DNA of 11,202 nt from Thermoplasmata archaeon (GTDB lineage: Archaea > Thermoplasmatota > Thermoplasmata > Lutacidiplasmatales > UBA184), in assembly GCA_021828085.1 (NCBI GenBank), contig JAKATE010000055.1:1-11202 (forward strand). Direction: 5' to 3'. Of the stretch, positions 1 to 6,332 are shown piece after piece (positions within the stretch are counted from its first letter, which is position 1; each line of letters opens with the position of its first letter). The notes beneath the pieces were generated by a model. It saw only the letters and a list, made by a program, of their open reading frames with translations, was not told where the DNA came from and did no database searches. Both the position numbers and the translations under genes were made by a program.

Positions 1-170
1 CGATCTCCCCCGGCGAGCTCGCTAGGAGACGGGGCCTCGTCCTCGAGCCTGGGCATCTGGAGGGAGAGCACGACAGGGAGGCCCTGGGCGATCAGGAGGA
101 GCAGGAAGTAGACGATCGCCACCCCCAGCTCCCACGGGGGGCCGAGGAAGGAGGAGAGGGGGTCAGGCAC
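1..170 (-). CDS. Small single-pass membrane protein, cut off by the window edge
   Basis: A reading frame open from a GTG at 170 down to base 1 gives 56 residues with no stop, so the C-terminus lies outside the window. After a short polar start (MPDPLSSFLGPPWELG) comes one strongly hydrophobic stretch at about residues 17-38 (key part VAIVYFLLLLIAQGLPVVL), then an acidic tail (RLEDEAPSPSE). This predicts one membrane span. No family is recognised. The start is supported by a palindromic CTTAAG box centred 25.5 bases upstream, the spacing expected for a leaderless archaeal transcript beginning at the GTG; no Shine-Dalgarno sequence is seen. It diverges from the helicase gene. It could be the first span of a longer membrane protein. 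Confidence 0.55.
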   Translation of the reverse strand, partial: MPDPLSSFLGPPWELGVAIVYFLLLLIAQGLPVVLSLQMPRLEDEAPSPSELAGGD

Positions 171-192
171 GGCCTTCCCGGACCTCTCGGGC

Positions 193-198
193 CTTAAG
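193..198. promoter_or_regulatory. Palindromic TATA-like box shared by two divergent genes
   Basis: CTTAAG is the only AT-rich hexamer in this very GC-rich gap. Its centre lies 25.5 bases from the GTG at 170 on the minus strand and predicts a plus-strand transcription start near 221-222, just before the helicase start candidates at 227 and 236. Because it is a perfect palindrome it could serve both directions. The placement is read from sequence; promoter function is inferred. Confidence 0.45.
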
Positions 199-226
199 TC
201 GGGGAGGGTTGCCGGTCGGGAGGAAC

Positions 227-1828
227 GTGCCGACGGTGGAGCACCCCCGGATCCGTCCGGGGGCCCTCGAGGACCGACGCTACCAGCGGCTCATCGCCGA
301 GCACGCGCTCCGGGAGAACGTCCTCGCGGTGCTCCCTACCGGGAGCGGCAAGACCGCCATCGCCGTCCGTCTCATGGCCGAGCTCCTCGAGCGCTTCCCG
401 GAGCGCTCGCAGCTCTTCCTCGCCCCGACGCGGCCTCTCGTGGTCCAGCACGCCCGCTACGCCGAGAGGATCCTCTTGGGGCCGTCGGTGAGCGTGTACA
501 CCGGCGAGGTCCCGCCGGAGCGCCGGCGGGGGCTCTTCCATCCCCCGACCCTGCTCTTTGCCACGCCCCAGGTCGTGGAGAACGACCTGGCCCGGGGAGA
601 GCTCAGCCCGGGCGAGTTCTCCGTGGTCATCTTCGACGAGGCGCACCGGGCGGTGGGGGACTACCCGTACGTGGCTCTGGGCCGCGCCTTCCGCTCCGGC
701 TCGCACGCCCGGCTCCTGGGGATGACCGCCTCCCCGGGGTCGAGCCGGGAGAAGGTCGTCGAGGTGCTGGAGAACCTGGGGGTGGCCCCCACGGGGATCG
801 AGTACCTGCGCTCCGAGGACCCGGAGCTCCAGCGCTACCTCAACCCCATCGAGGTGGAGTCGCTCCGGGTGGAGAACCCGAAGGCCCTCCAGGAGATCGC
901 CTCGCTCCTCCGGGAGGCCCTCGAGCGTCAGGTCGCCCGTCTCCGCGCCCGCGGTTACTTCCCCGAGGTCGAGCGTGTCGGGCGCGGAGAGCTGCTCCGG
1001 CTGGGGGAGGCGCTCCGGGGGCAGCGGGCCGTCCAGCGCTCGGGCGGGGAGAAGCCCCCGGCGGCGTACTGGGAGGTGGTCTCCGCCCAGTCGATCGCCA
1101 TGAAGGCCTTCCACGCGCTCGACCTCGCCGAGACGCAGGGCGTGGAGTCGCTGCGGAAGTTCTTCGACCGGATGGTCTCCCGCTCAAAGGGGCGACGCTC
1201 CCCCTCGGACAGTGCCTTCCTCCACGACCCTTCCGTCGTGGCGGCCCGCGCCCGGCTCGAGGGGCTCGAGCTCGAGCACCCGAAGGTCCACCAGGTGGTC
1301 GAGCTGGTCCGCAAGGAGATCTCCGAGCATCCGGGGACGAAGGTGATCGTCTTCGCGCACTACCGGGACACGGCCCAGGTCCTCACCGAGGAGCTCGCGC
1401 GCGCAGGGGCTCCGGGGGTCCGGGCAGCGCGCTTCGTAGGGCAAGCCTCGCACGGCGCCAGCGACGTCGGGCTCTCCCAGCGCGACCAGGTGGAGATCCT
1501 CGACCGGTTCCGGCGCGGGGAGCTCAACTGCCTGGTCGCCACCTCGGTGGCGGAGGAGGGGCTCGACATCCCTGACACCGACCTGGTGATCTTCTACGAA
1601 CCGGTCCCCTCCGAGATCCGGACCATCCAGCGTCGGGGGCGGACCGGGCGCTTCCACGCCGGGAGGGTGGTGGTGCTGCTGGCCCAGGGGACGCGCGACC
1701 AAGTGAGCCAGTTCGCGAGCCGCGGAAAGGAAAGGCGCATGCTCGCCCTTCTCGAGGAGATCGCCGCGAGCTCGCGGCCTCTTCCTCCGGTGGACCGTTC
1801 GCATCAGGCGACGCTCGAGCAGTTCTGA
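227..1828 (+). CDS. hef: Hef-type (FANCM-like) superfamily 2 DNA helicase without a nuclease domain
   Basis: This is a DEAH-box helicase of the archaeal Hef family, which remodels branched DNA at stalled replication forks. From the GTG at 227 it has 533 residues. The N-terminal HPRIRPG...YQ segment is Hef-like. Walker A is GSGKT (39-43), motif II is DEAH (137-140), motif III is TAS (167-169), and motif VI is QRRGRTGR (468-475). A helical insertion between the two RecA lobes (about 180-360) fits the Hef thumb-like domain. Full Hef proteins carry a C-terminal XPF-type nuclease and HhH region; here the protein stops after the helicase, ending in HQATLEQF, which resembles a PCNA-interacting (PIP) peptide. 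A TTG at 209 and a GTG at 236 are alternative starts. The TTG lies upstream of the transcription start predicted from the box at 193-198, which argues against it. The next gene converges from the right with no nuclease between. Confidence 0.85.
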   Translation: MPTVEHPRIRPGALEDRRYQRLIAEHALRENVLAVLPTGSGKTAIAVRLMAELLERFPERSQLFLAPTRPLVVQHARYAERILLGPSVSVYTGEVPPERRRGLFHPPTLLFATPQVVENDLARGELSPGEFSVVIFDEAHRAVGDYPYVALGRAFRSGSHARLLGMTASPGSSREKVVEVLENLGVAPTGIEYLRSEDPELQRYLNPIEVESLRVENPKALQEIASLLREALERQVARLRARGYFPEVERVGRGELLRLGEALRGQRAVQRSGGEKPPAAYWEVVSAQSIAMKAFHALDLAETQGVESLRKFFDRMVSRSKGRRSPSDSAFLHDPSVVAARARLEGLELEHPKVHQVVELVRKEISEHPGTKVIVFAHYRDTAQVLTEELARAGAPGVRAARFVGQASHGASDVGLSQRDQVEILDRFRRGELNCLVATSVAEEGLDIPDTDLVIFYEPVPSEIRTIQRRGRTGRFHAGRVVVLLAQGTRDQVSQFASRGKERRMLALLEEIAASSRPLPPVDRSHQATLEQF

Positions 1829-1857
1829 ACGGGTCCCGGGGCCGGACCCGGGCCCGT
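1829..1857. terminator. Hairpin filling the gap between two convergent genes
   Basis: The whole 29-base gap is an inverted repeat. Bases 1829-1836 pair with 1850-1857 (8 pairs including one G-T). A nested alternative pairs GGGTCC at 1831-1836 with GGACCC at 1844-1849. It abuts the helicase stop on one side and the stop of the 170-residue gene on the other, so it may act in both directions. No T-run follows, and archaeal termination usually relies on T-runs, so the terminator role is tentative. Confidence 0.45.
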
Positions 1858-2370
1858 TCACGCGACGATGATGACCTCGAAGCGGAGCAGACGCGCGATC
1901 TTGTCGAGGATGATGAGCCCCTCTTCGAGCCCGTCGCCCTGCACGGCCACGCCATCCAAGAGGATGGTCACGAGTCCCCGGTTCTTCGGATCGGTGAGGA
2001 AGGCCCAGGAGTCGGGGCGGAAGTACGACTCCCCGAGGGAATACAGGTCCGGGTCCTTGAAGGAGTCCAGCGCCACCCGGGCGAGCTTCGTCGTGTGGGC
2101 CACCGCGGGGAGGGAGGGGAGCACCCAGCTGTGATCGGGGGGGAAGGCCTCGGCGAGCTCGGGGTCCTTCCGGCGCTGGACGAGTGTCTCCTCGTTCGCG
2201 GCGTAGCAGACCTCGCGTCCCTGGCTCTTGAGCATGGCAGCGAGGCTCACCAGGCGGTCCTTGACGCTCCTTCCACCGGCCCGGGGGGGAAGATAGATGA
2301 TGCGCGTCACGCCGGGAGGCACGTCGGTCTCCGGCGGGGTGGGAGCGGAATCCGGGTCCTGGGCCGGCAT
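1858..2370 (-). CDS. Protein of unknown function, 170 residues
   Basis: No family is recognised. The protein begins with a Pro/Asp-rich, probably disordered segment (1-20). It continues with what looks like an alternating alpha/beta fold: a strand RIIYLPP near 23-29, a helix with SVKDRLVSLAAML, a strand EVCYAANEE, and near the C-terminus LVTILLDGV, then GLIILDKIARLL, ending in the hydrophobic strand FEVIIVA. There is no signal peptide or membrane span. The ATG at 2370 is favoured because a TATTAT box lies about 26 bases before a predicted transcription start near 2378, giving a leader of under 10 bases. It lies 57 bases downstream of the dUTPase gene on the same strand but has its own promoter-like box, so it may be expressed separately. 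Confidence 0.7.
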   Translation of the reverse strand: MPAQDPDSAPTPPETDVPPGVTRIIYLPPRAGGRSVKDRLVSLAAMLKSQGREVCYAANEETLVQRRKDPELAEAFPPDHSWVLPSLPAVAHTTKLARVALDSFKDPDLYSLGESYFRPDSWAFLTDPKNRGLVTILLDGVAVQGDGLEEGLIILDKIARLLRFEVIIVA

Positions 2371-2401
2371 CGGGAGCCGGCGCTACTGGCCGTGCACGCA
2401 C

Positions 2402-2407
2402 ATAATA
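2402..2407 (-). promoter_or_regulatory. TATA-like box for the 170-residue unknown gene
   Basis: On the minus strand TATTAT stands out in a short AT-rich patch (about 2401-2417) between the dUTPase stop and the ATG at 2370. Archaeal spacing predicts transcription from about 2378-2380, leaving a very short leader. Confidence 0.5.
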
Positions 2408-2427
2408 CTTCTATTGAGGGCGGGTGA

Positions 2428-2892
2428 CTAGACGCCGGTGCTCCCGAAGCCTCCGGTCCGCTCTCCTTCGGGCCGGACCGTCCCGGGACGGAAGACGCAG
2501 TCGCTTTCGGCGACGAGCCGCATCTGGGCCACCCGGTCCCCGCGGTGGAGCGTGCGGGGACCCCCGAAGAGCACCGTCAGCGGCACCTTGACCTCGAGCG
2601 CGTAGTCCCGGTCGATGGTTCCGGGAGCGTTGACCATGAGGACGCCCTGGCTGGAGAGCCCGCTGCGCGGACGGATCTCGAGGAAGGTCCCCGGGGGCGG
2701 CCGGAACTTCAGCCCGGTGCGCACCAGGGTCACCCGCCCGCTCTCCAGGAGGGTCTCCTCGGCGCAGGTGAGGTCGAAGCAGGCCGAGTCCGGGGTGGCC
2801 TTGCGGGGGAGCGGGGTCTCCGGTAGGTCGGCGGTCCGCTCGACCCAGACCACCCGCGCACTCCGCTCGTCGGGGGATGCACCGTCGGTCAT
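2428..2892 (-). CDS. dut: Trimeric dUTPase (dUTP diphosphatase)
   Basis: This enzyme hydrolyses dUTP to dUMP and diphosphate in the cytoplasm, keeping uracil out of DNA and supplying dUMP for dTMP synthesis. All five dUTPase motifs are present in order within 154 residues, a normal family length: motif 1 around SACFDLT (36-42), motif 2 PRSGL (75-79), motif 3 GTIDRDY (91-97) with the expected catalytic Asp94 and Tyr97, motif 4 RGDRVAQM (117-124), and the C-terminal flexible motif 5 RTGGFGSTG (145-153). The complete motif 5 argues against the related dCTP deaminase. The ATG at 2892 overlaps the stop of the upstream HTH_10 regulator (ATGA), so the two are probably co-transcribed and translationally coupled. 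Confidence 0.93.
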   Translation of the reverse strand: MTDGASPDERSARVVWVERTADLPETPLPRKATPDSACFDLTCAEETLLESGRVTLVRTGLKFRPPPGTFLEIRPRSGLSSQGVLMVNAPGTIDRDYALEVKVPLTVLFGGPRTLHRGDRVAQMRLVAESDCVFRPGTVRPEGERTGGFGSTGV

Positions 2893-3629
2893 GCCCGCGC
2901 CGGAGCCCCGGGAGAGTTAAGCTCGTCGGCCGAGAGCTCGCGGGGCGAGGACGAGAGGAAGGCCCCCACCAAGGACGCTTCCGCGCGCCGGAGGAGCTTC
3001 CCCAGGGCCACGGGGCTCATGCCGAGGCTCCGGGCGAGGACCGTCAGGGAGACCTTCCGGGGGACGGTGTAGAAGCCGCGCCGGTGGGCGACCTCGAGCA
3101 CGTGCCGCTGGCGGTCGGTGAGGGTGGAGGGGGGGAGCGGGGGCGGATTGCCCATCCCCGGCCGGATGTTCCGCAGGCGGAACGGGATCCCCTGCTGGCG
3201 GAGGAGGCGCAGGACCCGGTCGACCTCCCCGCGGTCGCCGCGGAACGAGGCGAGGGTCACCCGCTCGCGGAGGAGGAAGGGCCGTCCCGGGAAGACCTTG
3301 CCGCCCACCTCGTTGAGGAGCTGGGTCACGGGGCTCGGGTTGCGCTGCCGGACAAGGAAGAAGCGGTCCCGCGTCGCCGGCCGGGACTCGAGGAGCTCGA
3401 GCCGATCGAGCCCATAGCTCCGGCGCAGAGAGGCTCGGACCTGGCCCGGGAACTTCCCGGAGGCGAGCGGTGCGCGCGAGCGCAGGCGGAGGACCTGGAG
3501 GCGCCAGTGGGGCTCGAGTCCGAGGGTCTCGACCAGCTCCAACTCCTCGTACCGCTCAAAGAAGTGGTCCGGTACGAGCCCCAGGGGAACGAGGGCCTGC
3601 GTGGGGAGTTCCAGGGTGACGGCGCGCAA
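2889..3629 (-). CDS. Bacterio-opsin-activator-type HTH_10 transcriptional regulator
   Basis: This 246-residue protein ends in a clear HTH_10 DNA-binding domain at about 170-225. It shows LTDRQRHVLEVAHRRGFY, then VPRK, the recognition part LARSLGMSPVALGKLLRRAE, and the usual spacing between them. The N-terminal 160 residues form a putative sensor or effector region; no PAS or GAF motif is obvious by eye. Such proteins are common archaeal regulators whose ligands are mostly unknown. The start is a TTG at 3629, supported by a GGAGG at 3640-3644 with a 10-base spacer and by N-terminal wording (MRAVTLELP) typical of the family as I recall it. Its stop overlaps the dUTPase start by 4 bases. What it regulates cannot be told from sequence; the divergent ubiD operon and its own operon are candidates by position. 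Confidence 0.85.
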   Translation of the reverse strand: MRAVTLELPTQALVPLGLVPDHFFERYEELELVETLGLEPHWRLQVLRLRSRAPLASGKFPGQVRASLRRSYGLDRLELLESRPATRDRFFLVRQRNPSPVTQLLNEVGGKVFPGRPFLLRERVTLASFRGDRGEVDRVLRLLRQQGIPFRLRNIRPGMGNPPPLPPSTLTDRQRHVLEVAHRRGFYTVPRKVSLTVLARSLGMSPVALGKLLRRAEASLVGAFLSSSPRELSADELNSPGAPARA

Positions 3630-3639
3630 GTTCGTCTCT

Positions 3640-3644
3640 CCTCC
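3640..3644 (-). promoter_or_regulatory. Ribosome binding site supporting the TTG start of the HTH_10 gene
   Basis: On the minus strand GGAGG lies 10 bases before the TTG at 3629-3627. It is a perfect match to the archaeal anti-Shine-Dalgarno core and favours this non-ATG start. Confidence 0.5.
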
Positions 3645-3658
3645 GGGAAGGAAGCCCC

Positions 3659-3666
3659 GGATAAAG
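3659..3666 (-). promoter_or_regulatory. TATA-like box upstream of the HTH_10-dut operon
   Basis: CTTTATCC on the minus strand is the only AT-rich octamer in the 150-base divergent gap (3630-3779). It predicts transcription from about 3636, a leader of about 7 bases, which would exclude the GGAGG at 3640-3644. One of the two signals is therefore probably not used, or transcription starts slightly upstream. The rest of the gap holds GC-rich palindromes, including CCCCGGGG at 3733-3740, and no clear plus-strand TATA box for ubiD. Confidence 0.35.
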
Positions 3667-3779
3667 CCCTCCTGGAGGCAGCGCGGCCCTCGCCCGCGGG
3701 TCGGAGAGGGCTGCTCGGGTCGGCCCCGGGCTCCCCGGGGGCTTCATGACCTCATGCACTGCTCCCGGGCGGGGAGAGC

Positions 3780-5258
3780 ATGGCTTTCCGGAACCTGGAG
3801 GAGTTCCTCCGAAGCCTGGAGGAGCGCGGGGACCTTCTGCGCGTACGGACGCCGGTGAGCCCCCAACTCGAGATCACCGAGCTGGCGCTTCGCTCGGTGC
3901 GTGCCGACGGGCCGGCGCTGCTCTTCGAGAACGTGAAGGGCGCCTCCATGCCTGTGGCCCTCAACGTCCTCTCCTCCCCGCGGAGGATCGCCTGGGCGCT
4001 GGGCGAGGAGACGCTCGAACCGGTCGCCCAGAGGATCGCCGCGTTCCTGAAGTTCCGGCCCCCGGCGGGCATCCCGGGCATCCTGCGCGACCCCGCAGGT
4101 GCGCTAGAACAGCTGGGGACCCTTCGTGCTCTCGCTCCGAAGCGCGTCACCAAAGCCCCCTGCCAGGAGGTCGAGGAGGCAAGCCCCACGCTCGACGGCC
4201 TTCCGCTCCTCACCTGCTGGCCGAAGGACGGCGGCCCCACCATCACCTTCCCGCTGGTGGTGACCCCGAACGCGGACACGGGGAGTTCCTCGGTGGGGGT
4301 GTACCGGCTGCAGCGCTACTCCCCGACGACCCTGGGGATGCACTGGCAGGTGCACCGGGCCGGGGCGGCGAACTACCGCCGCTACGAGGCCCGGGGGGAG
4401 CGGATGCCGGTGGCAATCGTCCTCGGCGCGGACCCGGTCAGCGTCTTCGCGGGGCTCTCGCCGGTCCCGGAGGGGATCAGCCGGTTCGCCTTCGCGGGTT
4501 TCCTGCGCTCCGAGAGCTTGAGCCTGGTCCGCTGCCGGACGAGCGAGCTCGAGGTCCCCGCGGAGGCGGAGATCGTCCTGGAGGGATACGTCGAGCCCCA
4601 CGAGCGCCACGTGGAAGGCCCGTTCGGCGACCACACCGGCTACTACTCGCTGCCGGAGGAGTTCCCCGTCTTCCACCTCACCCATCTGACGCGCCGGGAG
4701 AAGCCGGTGTACCTCACCACGGTCACCGGCAAGCCCCCGACGGAGGACGCGGTGCTGGGGCGAGCGGTCGGCACGCTCTTCCTGCCGGTGATCCGGGCGG
4801 TGTTGCCGGAGGTGGTGGACATGGATCTGCCTCTCGAGGGGCTCTTCATCAACGTCGCCATCGTCTCGATCCGGAAGGGTTACCCGGAGCACCCCCGGAA
4901 GGTCATGCACGCGCTCTGGGGCCTCGGGCAGCTGATGTTCACGCGCTACATCGTCGTCGTGGACGAGGACGTGGATGTGCGCGACCACGCCGAGGTGCTC
5001 TACCGGGTGGGCCTCCAAGCCGACCCGGAGGAGGATCTCGAGCTGGTCCACGGCCCGGTCGACCAGCTCTCGATCTCGAACCGCCAGCCGAACCGCGGTG
5101 GCAAGCTCGGGATCGACGCCACGCGCAAGGGGCCGGAGGACGGCTATCCGCGCCCCTGGCCGGAGGAGGCCCGGATGACCCCCGAGGTGCGCGCCCGGGT
5201 CGACCAGATGCTCCGGGAGGACCCCGTTCTCCAGCAGCTCGTCCGGCGCCGACCGTGA
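3780..5258 (+). CDS. ubiD: UbiD-family prenylated-FMN-dependent decarboxylase, probably menaquinone pathway
   Basis: UbiD enzymes remove a carboxyl group from aromatic or unsaturated acids using prenylated FMN and a divalent metal. The 492-residue length is typical. The N-terminus FRNLEEFLRSLEERGDLLRV is a family hallmark. The central active-site block includes N164 and R176 (in SVGVYRLQRY) and H188 (GMHW). The conserved EGPFGDHTGYY carries E279 and D284, which by alignment from memory match the catalytic acidic pair. A long block from KPPTEDAVLG to RKVMHALWGLGQ and VVVDEDVDV follows. The ATG at 3780 has only a close GGGGAG upstream; a leaderless or weak start is possible. The stop overlaps the start of the prenyltransferase gene (GTGA), pointing to a two-gene operon for prenylated quinone synthesis. 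A UbiX flavin prenyltransferase, needed for the cofactor, is not in the window. Confidence 0.92.
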   Translation: MAFRNLEEFLRSLEERGDLLRVRTPVSPQLEITELALRSVRADGPALLFENVKGASMPVALNVLSSPRRIAWALGEETLEPVAQRIAAFLKFRPPAGIPGILRDPAGALEQLGTLRALAPKRVTKAPCQEVEEASPTLDGLPLLTCWPKDGGPTITFPLVVTPNADTGSSSVGVYRLQRYSPTTLGMHWQVHRAGAANYRRYEARGERMPVAIVLGADPVSVFAGLSPVPEGISRFAFAGFLRSESLSLVRCRTSELEVPAEAEIVLEGYVEPHERHVEGPFGDHTGYYSLPEEFPVFHLTHLTRREKPVYLTTVTGKPPTEDAVLGRAVGTLFLPVIRAVLPEVVDMDLPLEGLFINVAIVSIRKGYPEHPRKVMHALWGLGQLMFTRYIVVVDEDVDVRDHAEVLYRVGLQADPEEDLELVHGPVDQLSISNRQPNRGGKLGIDATRKGPEDGYPRPWPEEARMTPEVRARVDQMLREDPVLQQLVRRRP

Positions 5259-6145
5259 GCGACGCCCCGCCGCGAGAACGGCGGACCGGGGGGACCGGGG
5301 CCGCGATCCTTGAGCTCCTGCTCCTCCCCAACCTCGGCCTCAACCTCTTCTTCGTCCTCGGGTTCCTCCTGCTTGCGACCCAGGGGCGTCCGCTCCTGGT
5401 CCCGAGCCTGCTCATCGTCCTGGCCTTCGTGGCTGCGCGCAACGCAGGCCACGCGTTCAACCAGTGGGCGGACCGCCGCCTGGACGCGGCGAACGCCCGC
5501 ACGCGCAACCGGCCGCTCGTGGAGGGCCGCCTCTCGGGACGGACGGTCCTCCTCCTCGTCGCGGCCAACATCGTCCTCTTCTTCGTCGCGGCGGCCCTCC
5601 TCCGGCCCGTTCTGGTCCTCCTTGCGGTACCTGCGCTCGCGCTCGTGATCGGCTACTCGTACACGAAGCGGCTCACCCCCTGGACCACCGTCATCCTCGG
5701 GGCCGTCGAGTCGCTGGTCCCGGCCGGGGTGTACCTCGCGGTCACCGGGACATTGCCGGTGGCGGCGTGGCTGGGGATCGCCGCGCTGGTCTTCTTCGGC
5801 ACCGCCTTCGAGATCGTCCACAGCTTGCAAGACGTCGAGGTCGACCGTGCGCAGGGGCTGCACTCGCTGCCCGTTACGCTCGGCCCCGCGCGTGCGGTGA
5901 CCCTTCAGGCGGGGTGCCTCGCGGGGGCGATCGTCTTCCTCGCGGGGGTGGGCAGTGTCGTCCTAGGCCCCTCCCTCCCCTACGTCGTGGGATTGGCGGG
6001 CATTGGGCTCGTGGCGCTTCTGGAGGTGAGAGGGCTCTCTTCCCGCAGCTGGAGCCTTCTTCGGGCCTTCCGCAGCCACTACCTCATGGGGGGGCTCTTC
6101 TTCGCCGCGACGCTGCTGGCGTATGTCTTTCCCCTGGGGCGGTGA
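5255..6145 (+). CDS. ubiA: UbiA-family membrane prenyltransferase, MqnP-like (menaquinone)
   Basis: This integral membrane enzyme transfers a polyprenyl chain to an aromatic ring. The 296-residue protein shows the first Asp-rich motif as N69xxxD73xxxD77 (in AFNQWADRRLDAAN), and the second as D193xxxD197 followed by GLHSLP. The wording QDVEVDRAQGLHSLP matches the branch that prenylates 1,4-dihydroxy-6-naphthoate in the futalosine route (MqnP-like) better than the heme O or archaeal lipid branches; this is a judgement from remembered motifs. About eight hydrophobic segments are visible, for example 28-42, 48-62, 98-115, 118-134 and 222-238. The start is a GTG overlapping the ubiD stop by 4 bases, so translation is probably coupled. 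The same frame stays open far upstream through ubiD, but that stretch reads as low-complexity Arg/Gly/Pro and is not protein. Confidence 0.9.
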   Translation: MSDAPPRERRTGGTGAAILELLLLPNLGLNLFFVLGFLLLATQGRPLLVPSLLIVLAFVAARNAGHAFNQWADRRLDAANARTRNRPLVEGRLSGRTVLLLVAANIVLFFVAAALLRPVLVLLAVPALALVIGYSYTKRLTPWTTVILGAVESLVPAGVYLAVTGTLPVAAWLGIAALVFFGTAFEIVHSLQDVEVDRAQGLHSLPVTLGPARAVTLQAGCLAGAIVFLAGVGSVVLGPSLPYVVGLAGIGLVALLEVRGLSSRSWSLLRAFRSHYLMGGLFFAATLLAYVFPLGR

Positions 6146-6158
6146 CGGAGCGTTCCCC

Positions 6159-6202
6159 CTTCGAGCCTCCCCTGCTTCGCTCTCGAAGCTCCCTGGAGCT
6201 TC
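6159..6202 (+). terminator. Overlapping inverted repeats just after ubiA
   Basis: Three perfect stems share one segment. CTTCGAG (6159-6165) pairs with CTCGAAG (6182-6188). GCTTCG (6174-6179) pairs with CGAAGC (6184-6189). GAAGCTCC (6185-6192) pairs with GGAGCTTC (6195-6202). They cannot all form at once. The cluster begins 14 bases after the ubiA stop. A terminator or RNA-stability element is the simplest reading, but there is no T-run. Confidence 0.4.
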
Positions 6203-6249
6203 TCGGGGGCGACGCTAACGGACTACCAACGGCAACCCCCAATCGGTAC

Positions 6250-6286
6250 CGGCTCGGATGAGCCGAGAACGGAGGCTCAGCGTTCT
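6250..6286. repeat. Second cluster of competing inverted repeats
   Basis: CGGCTC (6250-6255) pairs with GAGCCG (6260-6265). TGAGCC (6259-6264) pairs with GGCTCA (6274-6279). AGAACG (6266-6271) pairs with CGTTCT (6281-6286). The first two are mutually exclusive. The 187-base gap 6146-6332 therefore has at least seven short stems and no open reading frame that looks like a protein. It may be a structured RNA or two opposed termination regions. Confidence 0.35.
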
Positions 6287-6302
6287 GCGCTTCGCGTAGG
6301 AG

Positions 6303-6317
6303 AGGGCCCGGGGCCCT
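6303..6317 (-). terminator. GC-rich hairpin after the ROK kinase gene
   Basis: AGGGCCC at 6303-6309 and GGGCCCT at 6311-6317 form a perfect 7-pair inverted repeat around one base; in RNA a few inner pairs would open to make a loop. It lies 15 bases beyond the kinase stop on the minus strand and is followed there by a pyrimidine-rich CTCTCCT. Role inferred from position. Confidence 0.4.
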
Positions 6318-6332
6318 TCCGAGGCGCCGGCC

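Noticed and set aside
1184..2401. 405-residue minus-strand frame opposite the helicase and overlapping the unknown gene
   Set aside because: Arg/Pro/Gly-rich shadow frame with no motif; the plus-strand helicase motifs explain the region.
2412..2421. Identical 10-mer TATTGAGGGC here and at 10282-10291, both upstream of minus-strand genes
   Set aside because: Its distance from the start and from the TATA-like box differs in the two places, and 10-base matches are expected by chance in 11 kb.
4104..5051. 315-residue minus-strand frame opposite ubiD
   Set aside because: Composition is a shadow of the codons on the other strand; no recognisable domain and no start signals.
3746..5254. Very long plus-strand reading frame running through ubiD in a second frame
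   Set aside because: It reads as Arg/Gly/Pro-rich low complexity, typical of off-frame GC-rich DNA, while the ubiD frame has full family motifs. Only its 3' part from 5255 is a gene (ubiA).
6203..6300. Possible tRNA or C/D-box RNA in the gap after ubiA
   Set aside because: No T-arm with GGTTCRA next to a pairable stem, no acceptor pairing, and no RTGATGA/CTGA box pair in the right spacing on either strand.
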